NCBI GenBank assembly: GCA_937973995.1
Contig: CALJIQ010000214.1
Span: 1 to 34,751, forward strand
Length of the DNA: 34,751 nucleotides
Reading direction: 5' to 3'
Source: an uncultured Saprospiraceae bacterium
Lineage (GTDB): Bacteria > Bacteroidota > Bacteroidia > Chitinophagales > Saprospiraceae
In this document: one piece after another, positions 28,270-34,751 of the stretch
How the letters are laid out: each line of letters begins with the position of its first letter
How positions within the stretch are numbered: position 1 is the first letter of the stretch
The notes under the pieces: generated by a model
What the model was told of the DNA's origin: nothing
Databases searched by the model: none
Seen by the model: only the letters and a program-made list of their open reading frames with translations
Translations under genes and position numbers: made by a program

Positions 28270-28893
28270 ATGAAGAAATTATTCTTAGGGTTTGGCTTAC
28301 CTGTTTTCTTTGCTTGTGCGATCTCTGGTCCTGCCAAAGAAACAACTAGCATAAACGAGGATCAAAAAAAAGCAATAGAAGCATATCAGCAGGGATTAAA
28401 TGATAAATATACAAATCCCATTACTTCTCCCTTGAAAGAAAAAGCCAGTGAATTTGAAGCTCATTCCTTTTTTCCAATTGATTTAAATTATCGAGTAGAA
28501 GCCACTTTTACCAAACTTGAAGATGAACCATTCTTTAATATAGAAACATCAGGTCCTAAGAATCCCGCTTATCGGAAATATGGTTATTTGGATTTCACCT
28601 TACAAGGAAAGCCCTATCAACTAGTTTTGCTCCAAAATCAAATGAATATGCGAAACCCTCTTTACAGAGATCATTTATTTCTAGCTTTCACAGACTTAAC
28701 CAGTGGCGTATCTACTTATGGAGGCGGTCGGTATATCGATATGAAAATTCCTACTTCTAATACCATGCTGCTAGATTTCAATATGAGTTATAATCCATAT
28801 TGTGCCTATACGACCGGCTATTCTTGTCCTGTTCCACCAGAAGAAAATTTTTTAGAAATTGCTATTGAGGCGGGGATAAAATTGGAGCAATGA
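28270..28893 (+). CDS. DUF1684-family lipoprotein
   Basis: FFACAIS lipobox-like; FFPIDLNYRVEATFTKL...LDFTLQGKPYQLVLLQ...DHLFLAFTDLTSGVSTYGGGRYIDMKIP...LDFNMSYNPYCAYTTGYSCPVPPEENFLEIAIEAGIK. Confidence 0.9.
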   Translation: MKKLFLGFGLPVFFACAISGPAKETTSINEDQKKAIEAYQQGLNDKYTNPITSPLKEKASEFEAHSFFPIDLNYRVEATFTKLEDEPFFNIETSGPKNPAYRKYGYLDFTLQGKPYQLVLLQNQMNMRNPLYRDHLFLAFTDLTSGVSTYGGGRYIDMKIPTSNTMLLDFNMSYNPYCAYTTGYSCPVPPEENFLEIAIEAGIKLEQ

Positions 28894-28899
28894 TTTTTT

Positions 28900-28968
28900 G
28901 GCGTTATGGCGTTGTGGCGTTGTGGCATTACGGCTTTTTGGGCCATAAAACCACAATGCCATAACGCC
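28900..28968. repeat. GGCGTTATGGCGTTGTGG inverted repeat between convergent genes
   Basis: Arms 28900-28917 / 28951-28968, 17/18 complementary; overlaps the methyltransferase stop codon. Confidence 0.9.
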
Positions 28969-30164
28969 TATATTTCTTTCTTAATCAACGCCATATAAAA
29001 TCCATCAAAGCCTGCTTGTGGGAGGAGTTGTTGTTCTTCCAATAACGTAAATGCCCCTTTCTGTTCTGCTAAGAAACTTTGAACTTGTTCTTGATTTTCA
29101 GAAGGTAGAATACTGCAGGTAGCATAGACCATTTGTCCATTGGGTTTGAGCATAGCAGAGTAGGTGGCTAAGATTTTTTTTTGTAGCGCTGTTACTCTTT
29201 CTAAGAAAGCGGCATCCAGTTTCCATTTAGCATCTGGATTTCTTTTTAAAACCCCTAAACCAGAACAAGGCACATCTATTAACAAACGGTCTGCTTTTCC
29301 TTTTAAGCGTTTGATTACTTTTTGATTGATGATAGGACGGGTTTCTATAATATCGACCCCTGCCCGTTTTGCTCTTCTTCGTAATTCTTTTAATTTCCAC
29401 TCATGGGTATCCAAAGCTAGTACTCTTCCTTTGTTTTTCATTAAGGCCGCTAAATGTAAGGTTTTACCACCAGCCCCTGCACAAGCATCAACGACCACCA
29501 TTCCGGGTGCTACCTGAAGGAAGGGGGCAATTAGTTGGGAACCTCCGTCTTGTACTTCAAAAAATCCTTGTTTAAAAGCGGCTTGTTGAAAAAGATTGGT
29601 TCTTTTAGATATAATGAGCGCATCTTCGCTGTACTTCTTGGAAGTAATTTCATTGGATTGTAGCAGCCGTTGTAGGTCGGTTCGGTTGGTTTTTAAGGTA
29701 TTCGTTCTTATGACTAAAGGAGCAGATTTATTGAGAGCGGATAGGGTAGGAGGCCATTGTTCTTTTAATGCTTTTTCTCCTAATTCATCCAGCCAATCGG
29801 GAATAGATTCTTTAATGGCTCGACGGTTTTTAAGGTTAGCATAGGCCGTTTGGATAGCGGTTGGTTGTAGAGGCTTAAATTCCTTCCAGTCAGGTAAGGT
29901 ATTGTTATTAATAATAAACCAAGTACCAATCATTTCCCACCAAGCCTGTGAAGTTTTAGGTCGTTTACCTCTAATTTCATACAGTAAGCGATACCAACGA
30001 ACGACATCATAGGTGGTCTCTGCAATAAATTTTCGGTCTCTTGAGCCCCAACGCTTATCCAGTTTTAGCGTTTTTTCTATCACCTTGTCCGCATATCTTT
30101 TTTCTTGAAAAATCTGCTGGAGTGCGGTCACCACAGCCCTTACTAAATTTGGATATAATTTCAT
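28968..30164 (-). CDS. rsmB: RsmB/NOP-type rRNA (cytosine-C5) methyltransferase
   Basis: FEVQDGGSQLIAPFLQVAPGMVVVDACAGAGGKTLHLA, RLLIDVPCSGLGVLKRNPDAKWKL, YATCSILPSENQEQV. Start corrected to 30164 (MKLYPNLV). Confidence 0.9.
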   Translation of the reverse strand: MKLYPNLVRAVVTALQQIFQEKRYADKVIEKTLKLDKRWGSRDRKFIAETTYDVVRWYRLLYEIRGKRPKTSQAWWEMIGTWFIINNNTLPDWKEFKPLQPTAIQTAYANLKNRRAIKESIPDWLDELGEKALKEQWPPTLSALNKSAPLVIRTNTLKTNRTDLQRLLQSNEITSKKYSEDALIISKRTNLFQQAAFKQGFFEVQDGGSQLIAPFLQVAPGMVVVDACAGAGGKTLHLAALMKNKGRVLALDTHEWKLKELRRRAKRAGVDIIETRPIINQKVIKRLKGKADRLLIDVPCSGLGVLKRNPDAKWKLDAAFLERVTALQKKILATYSAMLKPNGQMVYATCSILPSENQEQVQSFLAEQKGAFTLLEEQQLLPQAGFDGFYMALIKKEI

Positions 30165-30171
30165 ATATTTT

Positions 30172-31248
30172 TTACCAGCGCAATAAGGCACTACCCCAAG
30201 TAAACCCACTGCCAAAAGCGGCCAAACAAACCAAGTCTCCCTTTTTTACTTTTCCTTCATCTATGGCTTCACACAAGGCTATGGGGATAGAAGCAGCAGT
30301 AGTGTTACCGTACTTCATGATATTATTGTGCACCTGGTGATCTTCTAAGCCTAGTCGTCTTTGTACAAATTGGCTAATTCTTAAATTGGCTTGATGAGGG
30401 ATGAGCATATCAATATCGGAAGTTTTTAAGCCTACATCGTCCAATGCTTCGTTGATGACTTCCGGGAATTTGGTAACCGCTAATTTAAATACAAATTGCC
30501 CTTCCATTTGTGGATAAAGCTGTCTTTCATCCATCATTTTTTGGGTAGTGAAGATTTCACCAAATTCAATCTCTTTATCAAAGCCAAAATCCTCTTCTGT
30601 CCCTAAGCCCAATTTTTTGGCATGATATCCTCCGTGTGAGCCAGGACTAATGAAGGCCAATTTCTCTGCATAAGTGCCGTCAGAATGGAGTTTGGTGGTA
30701 AGTATCCCTTCCTCTTCATTTTCTGTTGGTTGTACCACCACCGCACCAGCACCATCCCCAAAAATCACCGTCACATTTCTACCAGGGGTACTATAATCCA
30801 ATCCCATGGAATGCATTTCTGATCCGACTAGCAGCACATTTTTATACATGCCCGTTCTAACAAACTGATCCGCAATGGATAAGCCATAAATAAATCCAGA
30901 ACATTGATTACGAATATCCAATGCGCCTATTTCGGTCTTAGTAATTCCTAATTCTCTTTGTAGTAGCACCCCACTGCCTGGGAAGTAATAATCTGGGCTT
31001 AAGGTAGCAAATATGATGAAGTCTATCTCATTTGGAGTAATTCCTGCTCGTTCAATCGCGATTCTAGCTGCAGCTGTGCCCATCGTAGCAGTTGTTTCAT
31101 CGTGTTTCTTTCCGTACCGCCTTTCTTTTATCCCAGTTCTTTCTTGTATCCACTCATCCGAAGTATCCATTAGCTTTGTTAGGTCATCATTGGTGGCTAT
31201 CTGCTCGGGTACATAATATCCAATACCTCCTATTTTTGAACGCAACAT
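30172..31248 (-). CDS. FabH-like beta-ketoacyl-ACP synthase III (second, divergent copy)
   Basis: DTSDEWIQERTGIKERRY, RNQCSGFIYGL (Cys), IPHQANLRIS (His), MKYGNTTAASIPIAL (Asn), FGSGFTWGSALLRW. Confidence 0.93.
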   Translation of the reverse strand: MLRSKIGGIGYYVPEQIATNDDLTKLMDTSDEWIQERTGIKERRYGKKHDETTATMGTAAARIAIERAGITPNEIDFIIFATLSPDYYFPGSGVLLQRELGITKTEIGALDIRNQCSGFIYGLSIADQFVRTGMYKNVLLVGSEMHSMGLDYSTPGRNVTVIFGDGAGAVVVQPTENEEEGILTTKLHSDGTYAEKLAFISPGSHGGYHAKKLGLGTEEDFGFDKEIEFGEIFTTQKMMDERQLYPQMEGQFVFKLAVTKFPEVINEALDDVGLKTSDIDMLIPHQANLRISQFVQRRLGLEDHQVHNNIMKYGNTTAASIPIALCEAIDEGKVKKGDLVCLAAFGSGFTWGSALLRW

Positions 31249-31340
31249 ATCTCCTTGTTTAGTTGATTTTCAATAAAGATGGCAAAATCGTTAATTAGAT
31301 TTGTTTTTCAAAATATTATACATTTTTTCGTAATAAGATA

Positions 31341-31453
31341 GGTGTTATGGCATTGTGGTGTTATGGCATTGTGGTGGAGCTAACTGTTGCGAAAATTTTA
31401 TCAATTTTCACCCCTATTTTGTTATTGATAAATCAACCATACAACCACAAAAC
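31341..31453. repeat. GGTGTTATGGCATTGTGG tandem repeat with weakly complementary right arm
   Basis: TGTTATGGCATTGTGG occurs twice in tandem from 31343; ACAACCACAAAACCTAATC near 31441-31459 resembles the right end of family C. Confidence 0.65.
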
Positions 31454-31463
31454 CTAATCAATT

Positions 31464-31598
31464 GAGTGTAAAACAATCTGGGGGCATCAAATTTATTCAT
31501 CAGCTCACTTTGGAGTGAGCAGATGAAACGATAACGTCTCATCTGATGACTCCAAAGTCATCTGATGAGTTGCTCTTTTGCCCCGTTCTGTTATAACT
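31464..31598. mobile_element. MITE-like double-hairpin element (family B, copy 3), 135 bp, flanked by 10-bp direct repeats CTAATCAATT (31454-31463 / 31599-31608)
   Basis: TCATCAGCTCACTTTGGAGTGAGCAGATGA and CATCTGATGACTCCAAAGTCATCTGATG hairpins; same internal length as copy 2. Confidence 0.78.
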
Positions 31599-31634
31599 CT
31601 AATCAATTACATTTCTTCAATAAATCAAAAAAAA

Positions 31635-31663
31635 ACGGCTGTATCAGGAACAGATACAGCCGT
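31635..31663 (-). terminator. Rho-independent terminator of the OmpA-family gene
   Basis: ACGGCTGTATC-aggaaca-GATACAGCCGT with a T9 tract on the minus strand. Confidence 0.93.
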
Positions 31664-31697
31664 TAAGCCAAATTTATAATTGTATGAAACTTATTAT

Positions 31698-32570
31698 CTA
31701 ATAGTGAAGATTGAATTCTACTCGCCTATTGCGTTTTCTTCCTTGTGCGGTATCGTTAGAATCCAAAGGCTTATTGGCACCAAATCCTCGGAAGGAAATA
31801 CGGTTTTTAGCAATCCCCGCATTCAACAGATAATTGTAACAAGCTTGTGCTCGGCTTTGTGATAATTGGAGATTCATAGCAGCATCTCCTCTGTTATCTG
31901 TATGACCATCAATGTCCAATTTATAAGAACGGTACTTCGTCATTAAATTGGCTATTTGATTTAAGACCGCTTGGGAAGTTGGTTTTAAATCCGCACTACC
32001 CGTAACGAACTCTACATTTTGCATAGCTGTTGCTAATAGTGTTCGTTCTGCTTCTTCCAGTTTAATTTCTGGGCAGCCATCATTCTCAGCTTTCCCTGCC
32101 TTTTCTGGACATTTATCATTTACATCATATACGCCATCCCCATCTGCATCAGGTGGACAACCGTTATTCTCAGCCACACCCATTAACTCAGGGCATGCAT
32201 CTTCTTTATCAAAAATGCCATCGTCATCTCCATCTAGTGGACAGCCGTCATTGCTAAGTGGACCTACTAAATTGGGACATTTGTCCTCGCCATCATAAAT
32301 GCCATCTGCATCCGCATCTGCTGGACATCCCTCATTTAAAACAATGCCTGCTAGATCTGGACATTTATCTGTTTTATCAGGTATCCCATCTTCATCCCTA
32401 TCATCTGGAATAACAGGAGCAACCACCGCTGCTACTTCCTCTGGAATGATTGTATCTCCATCACAACTTAAAAAGCCATAGAAGAAGCTAAAGAAAAGCC
32501 CAATTACAGCCAAAGCTATCAAGAAATCGTCTCGGTCTTTTTTAGTCTTAAAGTCTAATAAATCCCTCAT
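31698..32570 (-). CDS. OmpA-family protein with N-terminal TM anchor and thrombospondin type-3 Ca-binding repeats
   Basis: DRDEDGIPDKTDKCPDLAG and further DxDxDG repeats; OmpA C-terminus LDIDGHTDNRGDAAMNLQLSQSRAQACYNYLLNAGIAKNRISFRGFGANKP. Confidence 0.95.
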   Translation of the reverse strand: MRDLLDFKTKKDRDDFLIALAVIGLFFSFFYGFLSCDGDTIIPEEVAAVVAPVIPDDRDEDGIPDKTDKCPDLAGIVLNEGCPADADADGIYDGEDKCPNLVGPLSNDGCPLDGDDDGIFDKEDACPELMGVAENNGCPPDADGDGVYDVNDKCPEKAGKAENDGCPEIKLEEAERTLLATAMQNVEFVTGSADLKPTSQAVLNQIANLMTKYRSYKLDIDGHTDNRGDAAMNLQLSQSRAQACYNYLLNAGIAKNRISFRGFGANKPLDSNDTAQGRKRNRRVEFNLHY

Positions 32571-32852
32571 GATTGGTTTCGGTGTAGTTTTTTTTAAGAA
32601 ATAATTAAGAACTCTTTACCCTTATAGAGACAGGATTATTGGGATTTGTCACGTATTCAAAAGAGAACTTTTTCCACAAATTGATAAGATGGTAGGTAGG
32701 TAGAAGTGGTAAAATGGAGTTGAATTGAATTTGGATTAAAAATTATGTGAATTTATTTGACAATCAATTAATTACTTAATAATAAGACCTTTTATGATTG
32801 TAAATTATATATGAGGACATCAGTATCTGGAGGTGATAAACTTTTCCAAATT

Positions 32853-32938
32853 AGGTGTCGGACACTTGCTATCTCTTCATGTAGGTACGCTAAGAATTAA
32901 CGATTATGACTTCAACTGAACCGAAGTGTCCGACACCT
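32853..32938. repeat. 86-bp element with 15-bp perfect inverted ends AGGTGTCGGACACTT / AAGTGTCCGACACCT
   Basis: Direct reading; arms 32853-32867 and 32924-32938; abuts the 3' end of the EEP gene. Confidence 0.92.
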
Positions 32939-32939
32939 T

Positions 32940-33626
32940 TTATCCTGAAAATTCCAAAAACATAGGAGAATGATCGCTCAATTTCTCTTCCCTTGCTTTA
33001 TGGATATAATCACAATTTTTAATCACAGGAAGCAATTCCGTTGCCGCATATATATGATCATAGCGATAACCATTCCCTTGATGGCTGAACCAAGAATAAG
33101 CTTCTACCTCTCCATGAACATACCGAAAGGCATCCTGCATGCCTGATTGTTCTAATTGTGCTAATTCTTTGGTGTACCAAAAACTATCGCCCTTTTGATC
33201 AATGAAATTTTTACCTGTATTAAAATCTCCCATAATAAGGGCAGGGGTGTGGGTCTTAATTTCTTTATTTAGGAGTGGAAATAATTGATGCTTTTTCTTA
33301 TGCGGCAAATACACGCCATACAAATGAAAGGCCTCAAAATCTACCGCCACTACAGAATGTGCATGGTCCATACCCGTAAACAATCTAGAGGAGCAAGGAA
33401 GCTGACTAGCGATTAAAACCGAATTGGTATCGGAGACAGGTAGAGAGGTAAACTGGAAAAGATATTTTTGTTCTAATAATTTATGTCGTAGAAAGATCCC
33501 CGTATCGTTATTGCGGAATTCAGATAAGACCACAATATGGGGCGCCTGTTTGGCAATGAAACGCAAAATGCCTCTTGCTCTAGAACCACCCCCTTGTTGT
33601 ATATTCCAGCTTAGGAATTTTAGCAT
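32940..33626 (-). CDS. Endonuclease/exonuclease/phosphatase (EEP) family protein
   Basis: FLSWNIQQGG, VVLSEFRNN, LIMGDFNTGKNF, YRYDHIYAA, LSDHSPMFLEF. Start corrected to 33626 (MLKFLSWN); the longer ORF reads into a palindromic repeat. Confidence 0.9.
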   Translation of the reverse strand: MLKFLSWNIQQGGGSRARGILRFIAKQAPHIVVLSEFRNNDTGIFLRHKLLEQKYLFQFTSLPVSDTNSVLIASQLPCSSRLFTGMDHAHSVVAVDFEAFHLYGVYLPHKKKHQLFPLLNKEIKTHTPALIMGDFNTGKNFIDQKGDSFWYTKELAQLEQSGMQDAFRYVHGEVEAYSWFSHQGNGYRYDHIYAATELLPVIKNCDYIHKAREEKLSDHSPMFLEFSG

Positions 33627-33635
33627 GGTTGGTAT

Positions 33636-33667
33636 TTGGTAATTGGTGACTAGTAACCAGTTACCAA
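33636..33667. repeat. 32-bp near-perfect palindrome TTGGTAATTGGTGACTAGTAACCAGTTACCAA
   Basis: Self-complementary at all but two base-pair positions; between the Ku and EEP genes. Confidence 0.88.
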
Positions 33668-33690
33668 TCACCAATCACTAAATCACTAAA

Positions 33691-34479
33691 TCAAGCCGAC
33701 TTCTTCTTAGCCGCCTCAATACTCTTTTTCAAAGCCACCATAATATCCACCACTGGCTTATCCTCTTCATTCTCTTCCATATTGACAATTTGTTTACCTT
33801 GAACTTTTTTCTCCACTAAATCTAATAAAGCATCTCTATAACGATCCTCAAAATCTACTTCACTAAAAGGGATGGACAAGGATTCAACTAGTTGCTTGGC
33901 TAACTTTAGTTGTCCTTCATCCGCTACCTCTTGTTGTTTAATATCTGGCACTTTTTCAATGGACCGCAATTCATATGGGAATCTCAGTTTATACATGATT
34001 AAGGCATTTTGATGAGGCGTTATTAATACCACATCCTCTCGGTCTCTTAATATAATTCGACCGATACCCGCTTTTCCTGTATCTTGTAACGTTTTGCAAA
34101 ATAGCGCAAAGGCATTTTTAGAAACTTCTCCCTCCGGCCCTACATAATAGACATTTTCAAATCGAGTAGGGTGCACCTCTTCCATATCTACAAATGCTTC
34201 AATGTCAATCGCTTTGGTACTTTCTAGCTTAATGCTATTTAATTCTTCTTGTTGGAAAATAGCATATTGGTCTGGCTCATACTCAAAGCCTTTCATGATA
34301 TCCTCTCGATTGACGGTCTCTTCACAAGACTTGCAATATTTCTTATACCCAATAGGTCCATTATCCTTATTGTGCAGTTGTCTAAAAGAGACATTCCCTT
34401 TGGTCTCCACTGCATTAAAAATTTGAATGGGAATGGTCACCAACGAAAAACGGATGTGTCCTTTCCAGATAGATCGCAT
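33691..34479 (-). CDS. ku: Bacterial Ku (NHEJ DNA-end-binding) protein
   Basis: MRSIWKGHIRFSLVTIPIQIFNAVETKGNVSFRQLHNKDNGPIGYKKYCKSC...EVDFEDRYRDALLDLVEKKVQGK. Start corrected to 34479. Confidence 0.96.
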   Translation of the reverse strand: MRSIWKGHIRFSLVTIPIQIFNAVETKGNVSFRQLHNKDNGPIGYKKYCKSCEETVNREDIMKGFEYEPDQYAIFQQEELNSIKLESTKAIDIEAFVDMEEVHPTRFENVYYVGPEGEVSKNAFALFCKTLQDTGKAGIGRIILRDREDVVLITPHQNALIMYKLRFPYELRSIEKVPDIKQQEVADEGQLKLAKQLVESLSIPFSEVDFEDRYRDALLDLVEKKVQGKQIVNMEENEEDKPVVDIMVALKKSIEAAKKKSA

Positions 34480-34500
34480 ATTGTATAATTTTGAATGATT

Positions 34501-34751
34501 GAATTTTGAATGATTGAATGTACGCCACATTCAAAATTTATCATTCAAAATTCAAAATTAATATTAGTCCTTCTGCCAGAGCTTAACAAAAACAGGCTCT
34601 CTAAGTGTATCATTACTGCTAAAGGAAGCATAAGGAATTTTGAATGATTGAATGTACGCCACATTCAAAATTTATCATTCAAAATTCAAAATTAATATTA
34701 GTCCTTCTGCCAGAGCTTAACAAATACAGGCTCTCTAAGTGTATCATTACT
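34501..34751. repeat. 134-bp-period direct duplication (second copy cut by the window edge)
   Basis: 34501-34617 and 34635-34751 are identical except aacaaaaacagg versus aacaaatacagg; each copy contains an inner GAATGT-acgcc-ACATTC palindrome. Confidence 0.97.

Noticed and set aside
34501-34751. Integron attC array
   Set aside because: Repeated palindromic units superficially fit, but I found no core-site pair, integrase or cassette ORFs.

Overview
This looks like a Bacteroidota (Saprospiraceae-like) chromosomal segment; the taxon is inferred from protein style and is not proven. It carries about 22 mostly housekeeping genes: a class IV aminotransferase, a sulfotransferase-like protein, a DUF1080 protein, TypA/BipA, a nucleotidyltransferase, a sigma-54 response regulator, the primary sigma factor, GAPDH, an acyl-CoA carboxylase beta subunit, a sulfatase, a TonB receptor, a thioredoxin-SPOR fusion, two FabH-like KAS III enzymes, MsrA/MsrB, NhaB, an RsmB-like methyltransferase, an OmpA/TSP3 protein, an EEP nuclease and Ku. 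I saw no CRISPR array, rRNA, tRNA, prophage or transposase gene. The least ordinary content is intergenic. Nearly every gap contains self-complementary sequence built from short repeated words. At least four of the gaps hold compact non-coding inverted-repeat elements flanked by 9-12 bp perfect direct repeats, which look like target-site duplications. Two of these, 19 kb apart, have exactly the same length (135 bp plus a 10-bp direct repeat). One sits right against a start codon and one overlaps a stop codon. Other points of interest are a sigma-54 activator with no visible DNA-binding domain, a secreted thioredoxin-SPOR fusion, a Ku/EEP-nuclease gene pair, a divergent aminotransferase/sulfotransferase pair, and a 134-bp duplication cut by the window edge.
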